Counted from the first letter of the stretch, positions 8,314 through 17,810 are shown. The stretch: DNA of 64,000 nucleotides from UBA8401 sp041665525 (GCA_041665525.1 JBAYIS010000007.1:1-64000); one strand, 5' to 3'. The notes: generated by a model not told the origin, from the sequence alone. Program-made: numbers and translations.

Positions 8314-9573
8314 TTATTTTCTTTTCGATACACCGCGCTTCAACTCCAACTGTTTTTTTGCACGGTCGATAAACGGTTTCATTGTTTTTTCAATCTGATC
8401 GAAGAACAAATGGTCCTTCCCTTCGATCGGTTCGATCGCGAATTCTTCTACAATCAGCGGCACAGAGAATGATCCGCCGCTGAATGTGATCCCGGTACCG
8501 GGAATCATTTCACCTGTACTATTGGATTGTTGCGCTGCAGATCCTTTGAATGATCCTTCTGCTTTTTTATCATTGAACACTGAGAATGTGATATCCCCGC
8601 TATAGGATACATATGCAGTATTCGATCTGCCGAATATTTCGGCATTAAATCCAAAAGCGACAATTCCTCCTTCGAATGTGTTGTTGAACTGTGCAGTATC
8701 CAACGAGATTGTCCCTGCAGTCAGTGATGATTTTGAGAATATCATCACTACCAGATCGAACAATGTTGGCGTGATCCTCCGGTACGCGATGATTTGACCG
8801 AAGTTACCTTCAAAGGAATTTCGCATCAGAAATCCACCCGCTCCAGCATCATTGGTCGGAACAGCATCATGATTGTCGCCAGTGAAAACACCTTCCACAT
8901 TTATATTTCCTGCTCCAGAATTCATGGAGAGTTTCCCTAAAGTAGTAAATTTCTCAGGGAGGGTGACTGTAATAGGAATGGTCACTGTATGTGCCGGTGT
9001 CGATGCGTCACTGATCGTAAACGATGTACTGCCTTGCGCAATTCCTTTTACGGTAAACGAAGAGCTCGATAGTGTCACCGTGGCAATCGCCGCATTCGCT
9101 GGCTGGCTGATCGTATATGGAGATGTCCCGCCGGAAACATATCCGTAATCAGACCTTCCCGGTTTTAAGGAAAATGACATCTGGGAGGCGACCATGATTT
9201 TCACTACAACAAGAATATCCACCTCGCCGCTTTTTGCACTGTCCTGAATAGTCACCGTCGTTGTCCCCTCCTTCAGACCGGAAAAACTCACATACACGGA
9301 ATTTTGCGGTGATCCGGAACTGGACGGATAGATCGAGACCTGCACAATCCCCGAATCAGTCATTGACTTCACAGCATATGAACCAGTGCCGCCTTTCACC
9401 TGAACGCCCTGGCTGGAGTTTAATGCTACTGAAACAGAATTCTGCGAGACTTTCAATCCCTGAATCCCGGTACCGGTAGTGGCCGACGAAGAAGTTGTGG
9501 ATTCATTACACGTGAAGAGAATGAACGATGTTAAGAACAAGAGCGCTGAACGCAGCATGGCATTGTGCTTCAT
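8314..9573 (-). CDS. Lipoprotein with tandem Ig-like (BID_2-type) segments
   Basis: Predicted secreted lipoprotein of about 419 residues. I chose the ATG at 9573 because GAAGGAA stands about 8 bases upstream and the sequence then has a charged start, a hydrophobic helix and a lipobox ending LFTC. A longer frame to 9636 would overlap acpS and lacks these signs. Residues about 35-110 and 115-205 look like two bacterial Ig-like repeats of the type that ends in a G-x-T-x-x-T-I-x-D pattern. The rest is a beta-rich region of unknown fold, with a basic tail rich in K and R. Function unknown; it ends convergently with the phosphodiesterase gene. Confidence 0.8.
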   Translation of the reverse strand: MKHNAMLRSALLFLTSFILFTCNESTTSSSATTGTGIQGLKVSQNSVSVALNSSQGVQVKGGTGSYAVKSMTDSGIVQVSIYPSSSGSPQNSVYVSFSGLKEGTTTVTIQDSAKSGEVDILVVVKIMVASQMSFSLKPGRSDYGYVSGGTSPYTISQPANAAIATVTLSSSSFTVKGIAQGSTSFTISDASTPAHTVTIPITVTLPEKFTTLGKLSMNSGAGNINVEGVFTGDNHDAVPTNDAGAGGFLMRNSFEGNFGQIIAYRRITPTLFDLVVMIFSKSSLTAGTISLDTAQFNNTFEGGIVAFGFNAEIFGRSNTAYVSYSGDITFSVFNDKKAEGSFKGSAAQQSNSTGEMIPGTGITFSGGSFSVPLIVEEFAIEPIEGKDHLFFDQIEKTMKPFIDRAKKQLELKRGVSKRK

Positions 9574-9604
9574 TGAAATTCCTTCGGTTGTGTGAGTATT
9601 ATTA

Positions 9605-9979
9605 TCAGTCTTGTTTTTCGATAACGACGAATGCAACCACGGTATTATCCGAATGCGACATTGAAAGGAAAATGGAATATCCTTTCAGCGTTTCTGCGGT
9701 CTTTCCCCGAAGGATGAAATCGGGCTTACCGGCGGGATTGTTTTTTACTTCAATATTCTTCCATTCAAATTCCCCGCTCCAACCGGTGGAGATTGCTTTG
9801 CTGAATGCCTCTTTTGCGGCAAAGCGGGCGGCATAATGCTGTACGGGAAACTGTTTGGAACTGCAATAACGGATCTCTTCTTCGGTAAAGAGTTTCGTGA
9901 GGAAAGCATCGCCGTACTGAGCGACAGATTCTTCGATGCGGGAGATTTCGATGATATCGATTCCGATTCCAGTAATCAT
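9605..9979 (-). CDS. acpS: Holo-[acyl-carrier-protein] synthase
   Basis: Transfers 4'-phosphopantetheine from CoA to the serine of acyl carrier protein, activating fatty-acid synthesis. The family signature GIGIDIIEISRIE is at residues 4-16 and FAAKEAFSKA near residue 53; the 124-residue length is standard. Its ATG overlaps the TAA of the upstream FnIII/WD40 lipoprotein gene by one base (TAATG), which suggests translational coupling to a gene with no evident metabolic relation. The downstream lipoprotein follows after about 31 bp. Confidence 0.95.
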   Translation of the reverse strand: MITGIGIDIIEISRIEESVAQYGDAFLTKLFTEEEIRYCSSKQFPVQHYAARFAAKEAFSKAISTGWSGEFEWKNIEVKNNPAGKPDFILRGKTAETLKGYSIFLSMSHSDNTVVAFVVIEKQD

Positions 9980-12090
9980 TAGAGTGATATTTGTTTCCAG
10001 CTGTTCTTGAGTTTCCAGACGATGATCTTCCCATCAATGCCGCCGGATGCCAGATAGGTATTGTTGGGATTGTATGAAACACTCGTCACTTTGTCTTTGT
10101 GACCGGACAATTCAGAAAAGAAATTCGACGACAATAAGTACATCACACGAACGCTTGTATCGCCGAATCCCGAAACAAATGATGTCCCGTCCGGCGAATA
10201 CTGGATAGCATAGATCGACAAACCGTACCAGGGATAGTTGACGGCATCCATTCCGCTGCTTGTAGACAATATCGTTAACGGATTGCTGATTGTGCCTAAT
10301 TTACCGCATGCCAGGTTGCTGCCATCCTTGTTGAACGCTACGGTTGAAAAAGGCATAACGGCGTCGGTATATTTCCAAACTTCAGTGCCGTTGGCGATAT
10401 CCCAGTACCGAACAGTCTTATCGTTTCCTCCGCTTGCAACGAACAATCCATTTGGATGAAAACGCGCAACGTTCACACTATTTGTATGTCCAAGCAAGTT
10501 CTTCGAGAGCGTGCCGTTCGATACGTTCCAAATCTTCACCGTCGAATCCAGGCTGGCACTGAGAATCGTTGTGCCGCTCTGATTGAATTCCACCGATGTG
10601 ACAATGTCCTGATGGCCGGTCCATGTCTGCAGCAGTGCGCCGGTAGCGCTGTTCCATAATTTTATGGTGTTATCTCCTCCCCCCGTTGCAATCGTGCCGC
10701 CATCAGAGCTCACCGCTATCGAATAGACACCAGATGAAAGTGCATCCACAGAACGAACCTGCGTTTTTGTATCAATATCCCATGTGCGGATCGTGCCGTC
10801 TGCGCTGCCGCTAATGAGTGTCGCGGAATTCGGTAAAAATGTTAATGCCCGCACCATTTCCGTATGAGTGGTGAATTCCGCGTGCAATGTATAATCCGGA
10901 TAGAATGTGACAGAAACAGGAGGAGAATACAACGAGGCATTTAATTCAGTGAATGCTCTCACTCTATAGGTGTAAGTACTGATAGTGTCAGCGGAGGCAT
11001 CCACCCATTCAACAACATCTGCAGTCGTCCGATGTATTTCCTGATATGTTGAGGAATTATAGATCTTTCGCTCGATTGCAAATCCTTTTTCAAAAGTACT
11101 GTTGTCCTTCCATTGCAGCCGTATGCCGGAGGGAACTCCCTGAGAAGCCGTCAGGCTCGTCGGCTGTGGAAATGGAATAAATGTTGTCGTCACGTTGGAA
11201 TACAGACTGACATTATACTTGCTAAACGCGCGGATGCGAAACTGATATCGGGAACCAACCTTGAAATTGCCGGAGACAATTCCCGCAGTGTCAGCTTTGG
11301 GAAATGTCGCGATAACGCCGTAGGCACCGTTGTCGGTCTTCTGCTCCAACTCGAAATATTGTTCGTACTGATTCCTGAAATTTAAAGTCCATCGGAATTC
11401 GATCTGTGATTCTGTTACCGAATGAATCCTTAGATCGGCAGGAGCAGACAATGTTGCAGTTACGGACTGTTTGTTCGAGTGCGAACTCTTTTTTTCCCCA
11501 ATCAGCGCTCGAACCTCAAAAGTATATCGACTGCCAGTATAATAGACACCAGGAACTTCCGTCGAATTGGTATTTGGCGGCAATGTCTGGATAACACTGT
11601 AACTTGTATCGTTGATATTCTGAAGAATCTGATATGCTGTTTCCTGTGATGAGACGTCGTTCCATTTTAGTTTCACGAGCGTATCACCGACAATTTCAGC
11701 GAACAGTTGTGTCGGGGCAAATCGGTTTGTAATTACTGAGACTTTTTGCGAGACCGTGCTATTACTGTCAACATCATACGCGCGGGCAAACAACTCATGC
11801 ACACTGCTATCCGGATATCCCGACGTCACCCACGTATATTCATACGGTTCGTACAACAGATCTCCTTTTGCCGCTTTCACGCCGTCAATGTAAAGCACCA
11901 CACCGATAATTCCGCGGTCATCCGACGCTTCGACGACGATCACCGTTGTGTCCAGTATTTGCGATGAGTGCACAGGATGAACAATGCGTACCACCGGTTC
12001 TTCGGGGATATCAACTTCCTCGAGATCGCAGCTGTTCAGCACAAAGAAAATCACAACAATAGCGGGGAGCAGTATATACTTTGTATTCAT
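9979..12090 (-). CDS. Lipoprotein with Ig-like, three FnIII and seven WD40-type repeats
   Basis: About 703 residues from the ATG at 12090; a TTG three codons earlier is possible. The signal peptide ends in a lipobox VLNSC, so the mature protein should be lipid-anchored in the envelope. An Ig-like (Big_7-type) domain covers about residues 30-125 and three fibronectin III-like domains about 125-400. A seven-bladed WD40 propeller fills about 405-700, with recurring GH...SV.F...G...SGS.D.T(I/V).(L/I)W units. Propeller plus FnIII suggests a protein- or glycan-binding scaffold; no catalytic motif is seen. It is the first gene of a unit with acpS, and divergent from the lipoprotein trio at 12.2 kb. 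Confidence 0.88.
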   Translation of the reverse strand: MNTKYILLPAIVVIFFVLNSCDLEEVDIPEEPVVRIVHPVHSSQILDTTVIVVEASDDRGIIGVVLYIDGVKAAKGDLLYEPYEYTWVTSGYPDSSVHELFARAYDVDSNSTVSQKVSVITNRFAPTQLFAEIVGDTLVKLKWNDVSSQETAYQILQNINDTSYSVIQTLPPNTNSTEVPGVYYTGSRYTFEVRALIGEKKSSHSNKQSVTATLSAPADLRIHSVTESQIEFRWTLNFRNQYEQYFELEQKTDNGAYGVIATFPKADTAGIVSGNFKVGSRYQFRIRAFSKYNVSLYSNVTTTFIPFPQPTSLTASQGVPSGIRLQWKDNSTFEKGFAIERKIYNSSTYQEIHRTTADVVEWVDASADTISTYTYRVRAFTELNASLYSPPVSVTFYPDYTLHAEFTTHTEMVRALTFLPNSATLISGSADGTIRTWDIDTKTQVRSVDALSSGVYSIAVSSDGGTIATGGGDNTIKLWNSATGALLQTWTGHQDIVTSVEFNQSGTTILSASLDSTVKIWNVSNGTLSKNLLGHTNSVNVARFHPNGLFVASGGNDKTVRYWDIANGTEVWKYTDAVMPFSTVAFNKDGSNLACGKLGTISNPLTILSTSSGMDAVNYPWYGLSIYAIQYSPDGTSFVSGFGDTSVRVMYLLSSNFFSELSGHKDKVTSVSYNPNNTYLASGGIDGKIIVWKLKNSWKQISL

Positions 12091-12209
12091 TTCATTCAAG
12101 GTTCACTTCTTACTTTCCCGATAATATAGAACAGAAGGAAATCATTAGCAATTCAGATTACTCGACATTCATATTGCTATCGAATGAGGTCAATGGTACA
12201 TTGGAGTGT

Positions 12210-12696
12210 ATGACAAACCGGAACGTAGGCGTCATTGCTTGTATACTGTTGTCGTTTTTTGCTGTACGCTGTGAAGATCTTCTCCCTCCCTAACAGCCGC
12301 CGCATGTGTTGTTCCGTGCTGAATTTGTTTCAACAGATTCATTCACCATTCAATATTATGAGGCGGCAAATGAAAATGTTCTTCCGGGGAGACCAAAGGT
12401 CAGTGATCAGGGATATCCTGACGATCAATCCTGGTGAGCGTCTTCACTTTGAGATTCCGTGGGATTTTACTTTCGATAATGGGAAATATCTCCAAAATTA
12501 TTGCGATCCGGGATCAACGGAATATTTCTTTATTGGTGATCCCAATGTATATTGGTATCAATACTATTTGCCGCAAAACGTTCGCGCCCGTTTTACCGCT
12601 TCTGTCATTCCGCGGACGCCGGCGGCGATAGCGGAACACGAATTCGTCGTCACTCTAATAGGATATACTCATAGCTATGAACCTGGCCATCCGTAA
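12210..12696 (+). pseudogene. Decayed first copy of a three-gene CEDLLP lipoprotein family
   Basis: From ATG 12210 the frame encodes a signal peptide ending ...AVRC and then EDLLPP, like the two paralogs downstream, but stops at TAA 12291-12293. The same frame after the stop still reads as homologous sequence (RAEFVSTDSFTIQYYE) up to TGA at 12435. The stop aligns with a tyrosine in the paralogs, so a TAT/TAC to TAA change is likely. The C-terminal third (LTINPGERLHFEIPWDF onwards) is intact in the +1 frame from about 12412 to 12696. Compared with the paralogs, about 60 central residues are missing at the frame change. Nonsense mutation plus internal deletion with frameshift means it is non-functional. 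Confidence 0.85.
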
Positions 12697-13342
12697 GACA
12701 TTTATTGTTGCCACTCTTCTGCCGATCGCCGGCATTCTCTTCATTACTTCCGGTTGCGAAGATCTGTTGCCGGTGTATATTGAACCGGACAATATTTTTG
12801 AAGCAAGCCTTGTTTCAGTCGATTCCACACTTGTGCAATATTACGAGACGGACGAAAAAGATCTTACACCCGAAGGACCCATCATCAATTACCAATCGTT
12901 CACATCCGACTTTAGGATTAGCGTTTCGGTAAAGAATCTTTATGAAGAGACTCTGCAAAATACCGCTGCGGTAAGCGGAAAACTCGAAATATGGAACGAA
13001 CTCCATCCGGAAGAGAAGGCAACAATCCCTATTACCACCTCCAATATCGCCTCCGGCAGTGGATATAATGCCTCAACAAATTCGATCACGCTCAATCCCA
13101 ATGAAAAGTTGTTTTTCACCATCCGATGGAATTACCGGTTCGACTCAAAGAAATGGCTGCACCAAACGGTCGGATCCATTGGTCAACAGGCAATCTCAGC
13201 GAGAAGCTGGTATCTATTTTATCCCTTAGTGCATTTGAAATCCAGAGCCACTATCCAGTTATTCAAAAACACAAAAGCGGTCATCAGCGAAGATTCCTTC
13301 CCCGTACAATTGCGGGGATATATCGCGGTAACGCAGCCGTAA
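12677..13342 (+). CDS. Lipoprotein of an unrecognised family, second of three paralogs
   Basis: 221 residues with an N-terminal hydrophobic signal and lipobox TSGC, followed by EDLLP. It is homologous over its length to the next gene (shared CEDLLP, the NLYEET/NTYEET segment, TLNPNE and the C-terminal G-Y/L-I segment) and to the decayed copy upstream. I do not recognise the family; predicted beta-rich, with no catalytic motif. It starts 20 bases inside the 3' end of the decayed copy and ends 6 bases before the next gene. Its place directly before a TonB receptor suggests a surface or periplasmic lipoprotein partner of that receptor. Confidence 0.85.
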   Translation: MNLAIRKTFIVATLLPIAGILFITSGCEDLLPVYIEPDNIFEASLVSVDSTLVQYYETDEKDLTPEGPIINYQSFTSDFRISVSVKNLYEETLQNTAAVSGKLEIWNELHPEEKATIPITTSNIASGSGYNASTNSITLNPNEKLFFTIRWNYRFDSKKWLHQTVGSIGQQAISARSWYLFYPLVHLKSRATIQLFKNTKAVISEDSFPVQLRGYIAVTQP

Positions 13343-13348
13343 TAAGAG

Positions 13349-14017
13349 ATGAAAGCATTTGTACTTAATATGCTTTTTTGTGCCGGGATCACCGTTGTAA
13401 TTTGTTCCGGTTGCGAGGACCTATTACCGGAGTATCATCAGCCGGTAAATGTTATCAAAGCGGAATTCGTCGGCGCAGATGACCATATCGTCAAGTTTTG
13501 GGCAAACTTTGATGACGAATACGGTAAAGCAAATTACGTATCGTATGGATCTGAAATTTATACCCCGTTTACTGTTACATTCGGCATCAAAAATACATAC
13601 GAAGAGACAATTCAAGCAACTGCCGCTGTCCGCGGGTCCGTTGTAATCTATCCCGAGGCTAATCCAAATTTTTCAGAAGAGCATTTACTCTCCAACGAGA
13701 ATTTAAAAATATTTTCGAAATACGACCAGATCAATAATATATTGACCCTAAATCCGAATGAAAGCTTCTTCATTAAAACAAAATTAGACTTTAAGCTTGC
13801 CGATATTGTTTATATGCATTTTTTTGCACAGGAAAAAAGCAGAACAATCATCAATTATAAAGGGCGCTTGTGTTACGAGGTCCAGTTTTCGCCGATGACC
13901 GCAGTCGCGCTGATCACCATTCAGCTTGCAGACAACTTTCCACCGGTCACCTCCCTGCAAAAGTTTCCAATCACATTTTATGGATTGATCCCTATTCCTC
14001 CCGGGAACACGTTATGA
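13349..14017 (+). CDS. Lipoprotein of the same unrecognised family, third paralog
   Basis: 222 residues with signal peptide and lipobox CSGC, then EDLLPEYHQP. It shares with the preceding paralog the NTYEET motif near residue 75, a TLNPNES motif near residue 135 and a closing I-x-L-x-G/Y segment. Its stop TGA overlaps the ATG of the TonB receptor (ATGA at 14014-14017), strong evidence that the two are co-translated. It is likely an outer-membrane-associated lipoprotein working with the receptor; substrate and function are unknown. Confidence 0.86.
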   Translation: MKAFVLNMLFCAGITVVICSGCEDLLPEYHQPVNVIKAEFVGADDHIVKFWANFDDEYGKANYVSYGSEIYTPFTVTFGIKNTYEETIQATAAVRGSVVIYPEANPNFSEEHLLSNENLKIFSKYDQINNILTLNPNESFFIKTKLDFKLADIVYMHFFAQEKSRTIINYKGRLCYEVQFSPMTAVALITIQLADNFPPVTSLQKFPITFYGLIPIPPGNTL

Positions 14018-16545
14018 TGACGATACTGCACTCACTGCGGAAATTAGTTCTAGCGATAATGCTTTGCCAGATTCCTCTATTCGCCGAAACATCCGGCATT
14101 CTGGAAGGGACGGTGCGTGATAAAGAAAACGGCCAACCGATTCCCGGCGCCTCCATTATCATCGTTCAGACTTCGCAGGGACGAGTTTCCGATCCGGATG
14201 GAAAATTTATCGTATATAATATTCCTGTGGGAAGATATACCGTGCGTGTGCAAATGCTCGGCTATCGAACCACCGTATTTGAGAATGTGGAGATTCATTC
14301 TAATCTGAGAAGAAAACTGGATGTATCGATGGTGCAATCAGCCGTGGAATTAGGCGAGATAGTCATCAAAGCGGAACGACCGCTGATACAACCGGATATC
14401 ATCGGCACAACACACACCGTCACCGCACAAGAATTTAAGCAACTTCCCGTCACGTCGTTCCAAGAGGTTCTCTCCTTCAAACCGGGCACAACATTGGAAG
14501 GAAACGTGCGCGGAGGAAAGACTTCGGAAGTTCTGTACCTGGTGGACGGCCTGCCCGCCCAAGATGTGCTTGAAGGCGGTCTCGGAGCAGACTTGCCGAA
14601 CAGTTCGATTGTTGAGCTGTCATTTCAGACCGGCGGATTTGAAGCGGAATACGGTAACGCTCAGTCCGGCATCGTGAACGTTGTGACGAAATCCGGTTCG
14701 AATGAAACAGAAGTGATGGCCCGTATTACGAAGGACGATCTGTTCGGCGGAACAGAACATAATCACGAATCGGAAATTGAGACCGCTGTCAGCGGTCCCA
14801 TCCTCAAAGATAAGGTCTATTATTTTCTTTCTACCAATTACAACCAGATCGGAACGCGATGGTGGCTGGACTTTGAAAAATTCTTCCCTCTTCCCGTGGC
14901 CAAAACATACAGCGGACTGGCAAAAATCGACGTTCATTTGTCGCAAGAAATGCGGCTGAGTTCACAACTGCTCTATTCCTATAAGACATTTCGTGATTAT
15001 GAATTCAGCTGGCGTTTCAATTTGGACGGATTGCCGCCGCAGAATCGCACTATCTACCGGTTCTCCACCACATTCACACATACGCTATCGGAAAACACTT
15101 ATTATGATGTACGCTTTAGTGCCTATTCCAATTCCACGCACATCGGTACAGATGAAAAGCCTGCTTTTGATCCGGGCAAGATCTACGAATACGATCTGTT
15201 TCTGCAGTACATAATCGACGGCGACCGGCTGCTGTGGAGCAATACATCGCAGATGATTTACACCGGTAAGTATGATTTCACCACGCAGTTGATCAAGAAT
15301 ACGATGCTCAAGGCGGGGGCAGAATTCAATTACTATGAAGTTGAAGCCGATCTGCAGAAGTATGAACCGCAAAAGACTTATTTCGGAAAACCGCTTCTGT
15401 TCGAGAAACCGTTGAACTATACGACGGCATACAGGTACTTCCCAAAATCAGGGAATGCGTATGTGCAGGGGAAATATTCCGTTGAAAAAGCGACCATCAG
15501 TCTTGGAATACGGTATGACTTTTTAAATCCGACCGCCCGCCGCCCTGCATTTGAGTATGTACCGGTGAAACCAAATGAATACCGGCTGCGCATGAACAGG
15601 ATGGTGCCGTCCAAGATAAAACATCAGGTCAGCCCTCGGTTCGGCATCTCGCTGCCGTACAGCGAACAGGGATTCATTTATGTCAATTACGGATACTATT
15701 TCCAATTCCCTCTTTTTACATATTTATTCTCAGGGCTCGACGTTGTGACGGCACAGCGTGGTGCAAGTGCATTGCTGGGGAATCCAGATCTGGAACCGGA
15801 ACGGACTAAAGCATGGGAAATCAGTGTGAAACAAGTAGTGAAAGAGAATGTGGTCGTGTCCGCAACCTATTTCAAAAAAGAGAGCGCGAATCTGATCGAT
15901 TCAAAAACGTTCGTTGCAAGCGACAGCAAGATTGGCGGGGATTATGGTTATGCGGAATATGTGAATAATCCATTCGCGGAAGCAAGCGGTTTTGAATTGG
16001 TGGTTTCCCGGAATCAGGGAAATTTCCTGACCGGCAGTGTCTCGTATACGTTCATGGAGGCACAAGGAGTGAGCGAGAATGCGAATCAGGGATTAAATTT
16101 CCGCCAATGGGGATTCAAGCCGATCACGACTCTTTTCCACCTCAGCTGGGATCAGCGGCACACATTCAAAGTGAATGCGATTTTTCACCTGCCGTTCGGT
16201 GTTGAAGCAAATACTTTTCTTCATTCGTTCACCGGCAGACCGTATACCTATTTCCCGTCCCGCGACGGATTCACTCCTGCGAACCCAAACCAGGTGTTTA
16301 TTCCGAACAATGAACGGATGTCCGGATATACGAACCTCGATGTGAAAATCTCGAAAAAATTCTCTCTTGAATTCTCACGGTTTACGGACATTGTCCTGTA
16401 TGCAGATATCAGGAATGCTCTGGATAGGAGGAATGTCAGATGGATGGATTCAGCCGGGAGAATCGGCGGCGAACTCGAAGATCCAAGCGGGTATCATATT
16501 GGCAGACGCTCGCGAATCGGTTTGTCGGTGGAAGTGGGATTGTAA
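14014..16545 (+). CDS. TonB-dependent outer-membrane receptor with carboxypeptidase-regulatory-like domain
   Basis: About 843 residues. The ATG at 14014 is chosen over an upstream open frame because it overlaps the preceding stop (ATGA) and is followed at once by a signal peptide ending near LFAETS. Residues about 25-110 form a CarboxypepD_reg-like domain (GTVRDKENGQPIPGASI). The plug domain follows (LPVTSFQEVLSFKPG, then YLVDGLP), then a 22-strand-type barrel ending in an aromatic-poor SRIGLSVEVGL tail. Such receptors import or bind large substrates in Bacteroidota. With two intact lipoproteins directly upstream the unit recalls SusC/SusD-like pairs, but the lipoproteins do not look like SusD. 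Confidence 0.92.
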   Translation: MMTILHSLRKLVLAIMLCQIPLFAETSGILEGTVRDKENGQPIPGASIIIVQTSQGRVSDPDGKFIVYNIPVGRYTVRVQMLGYRTTVFENVEIHSNLRRKLDVSMVQSAVELGEIVIKAERPLIQPDIIGTTHTVTAQEFKQLPVTSFQEVLSFKPGTTLEGNVRGGKTSEVLYLVDGLPAQDVLEGGLGADLPNSSIVELSFQTGGFEAEYGNAQSGIVNVVTKSGSNETEVMARITKDDLFGGTEHNHESEIETAVSGPILKDKVYYFLSTNYNQIGTRWWLDFEKFFPLPVAKTYSGLAKIDVHLSQEMRLSSQLLYSYKTFRDYEFSWRFNLDGLPPQNRTIYRFSTTFTHTLSENTYYDVRFSAYSNSTHIGTDEKPAFDPGKIYEYDLFLQYIIDGDRLLWSNTSQMIYTGKYDFTTQLIKNTMLKAGAEFNYYEVEADLQKYEPQKTYFGKPLLFEKPLNYTTAYRYFPKSGNAYVQGKYSVEKATISLGIRYDFLNPTARRPAFEYVPVKPNEYRLRMNRMVPSKIKHQVSPRFGISLPYSEQGFIYVNYGYYFQFPLFTYLFSGLDVVTAQRGASALLGNPDLEPERTKAWEISVKQVVKENVVVSATYFKKESANLIDSKTFVASDSKIGGDYGYAEYVNNPFAEASGFELVVSRNQGNFLTGSVSYTFMEAQGVSENANQGLNFRQWGFKPITTLFHLSWDQRHTFKVNAIFHLPFGVEANTFLHSFTGRPYTYFPSRDGFTPANPNQVFIPNNERMSGYTNLDVKISKKFSLEFSRFTDIVLYADIRNALDRRNVRWMDSAGRIGGELEDPSGYHIGRRSRIGLSVEVGL

Positions 16546-16627
16546 CTCTCGTCGTATTCACCGAACGATGACATTGTTTTCTAGACTGGACTGAAGAACA
16601 CATACTGCGGAAACATGAACCTTCGTT

Positions 16628-17314
16628 CTATCGAGTGGTATTTTCTTTTTTGACGATATCCAGAAGTTCAGCAATATCATTCACTTCGTAATCCGCATTT
16701 GTCTCCACGGTCCCGAACGTATCGCCGTAACGGGCAAACACCGTTTTCATTCCAACTTTTGCTGCGCCAACCATGTCCCGCTCCGCCCAATCTCCAATCA
16801 TCAGTGCATTCTTCGGATCGACCTGCAGCAGGGAGAGAATTTTTTCGAACGGCGCGGGGTCCGGTTTTCGCTTTCCCGTATCCTCGAATGTGACGATATG
16901 ATCGAAGAGATGGTGAAGATTCAGGTACGTTAGCCGGAGCCATGCTTCTTTCGCAGGAGCATCGGACACCACGCCGAGTTTCATCCCCATCTTCAGTAGA
17001 TTCATTAAGGTCGTATAAACGTGCGGATACAAAACGAGCGCCGCTTCGCGAGCCTGGCGGTAGGCGATCACTCCGGAAGATAGTATCTTATAATTCACTT
17101 TCTGGAATTCGTCATACAACAGTTGATCGAACACATTCTGAAACTCAATCCCTTTTTCCTTATAAATCGAATCGATACGACGCTGAATCTCTTCATAGCT
17201 TAACTGCAGTCCGGCATCGATCATTGCATGGATTGCAGCGCCGATCGCCTGACGTTTCATTGCCATGAAATCGACGAGTGTATTATCAAGGTCGAAAATA
17301 ATGGCTTTGATCAT
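16628..17314 (-). CDS. HAD-superfamily hydrolase
   Basis: 228-residue cytosolic phosphatase-like protein. Motif I is IIFDLDNTLV (nucleophile D8, acid D10), motif II GVVSDAP, and motifs III/IV GKRKPDPAPF and MIGDWAERDMVGA. The cap domain between motifs I and II is alpha-helical (subfamily IA), as in phosphoglycolate phosphatase-like and haloacid dehalogenase-like enzymes. Substrate cannot be told from sequence. Its ATG overlaps the aroQ stop (ATGA at 17311-17314), so it is the last gene of a unit with aroQ. It ends convergently with the TonB receptor gene, 82 bp away. Confidence 0.9.
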   Translation of the reverse strand: MIKAIIFDLDNTLVDFMAMKRQAIGAAIHAMIDAGLQLSYEEIQRRIDSIYKEKGIEFQNVFDQLLYDEFQKVNYKILSSGVIAYRQAREAALVLYPHVYTTLMNLLKMGMKLGVVSDAPAKEAWLRLTYLNLHHLFDHIVTFEDTGKRKPDPAPFEKILSLLQVDPKNALMIGDWAERDMVGAAKVGMKTVFARYGDTFGTVETNADYEVNDIAELLDIVKKENTTR

Positions 17315-17760
17315 TCGGAAATCTTATTCTGTGAGCTTTTGTGATAGAGCAGCATTTCAACAGCCAGGGAATATCCGTTCGAGCCAAATCCGGTCAGCTG
17401 GGCAACACAGACCGGCGCAGTGACGGAGTGCCTGCGGAACTCTTCGCGGAGAAGGATATTAGAAATGTGCACTTCGACGGTCGGGATCATCAACATAGAG
17501 ATAGCATCGCGGATGGCGTACGAATAATGCGTGAACGCACCGCCATTGATGACAATCCCATGGAAATCCTTTCCGACAGTCGATTGCAGTGCGTCGATGA
17601 TTCCTCCTTCGTGGTTGGATTGGAAGAAAGTAAAATGCGCTTCGGGGTAGCGGCCGATCAGCTCATTCTGTATGTCGTTGAGAGTTTGTGAACCGTAGAT
17701 CTGCGGCTCCCGCATACCAAGAAGGTTCAGATTGGGTCCATTGATGACAAGTATATTCAT
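17311..17760 (-). CDS. aroQ: 3-dehydroquinate dehydratase, type II
   Basis: Dehydrates 3-dehydroquinate to 3-dehydroshikimate, the third step of the shikimate pathway. About 149 residues. The type II signature NGPNLNLLGMREPQIYG is at the N-terminus, with the catalytic tyrosine in it, then NHEGGIIDAL, NGGAFTHYS and the histidine-containing VEVHISN. The ATG at 17760 is chosen because it starts directly at the first strand, while the frame extending to 17778 adds a short unconserved tail. It lies in a same-strand row: M6 protease, small conserved protein, aroQ, HAD hydrolase. Confidence 0.95.
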   Translation of the reverse strand: MNILVINGPNLNLLGMREPQIYGSQTLNDIQNELIGRYPEAHFTFFQSNHEGGIIDALQSTVGKDFHGIVINGGAFTHYSYAIRDAISMLMIPTVEVHISNILLREEFRRHSVTAPVCVAQLTGFGSNGYSLAVEMLLYHKSSQNKISE

Positions 17761-17810
17761 ATAACTTCCACACCGCATGACCGCTGTTCGCGGACCTGCG
17801 TCTGAATCGT

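Noticed and set aside
12677..16545. Standard SusC/SusD polysaccharide-uptake locus
   Set aside because: The receptor fits SusC-like architecture, but the lipoproteins are about 220 residues, far shorter than SusD, without its TPR-like motifs, and no glycoside hydrolase is adjacent.
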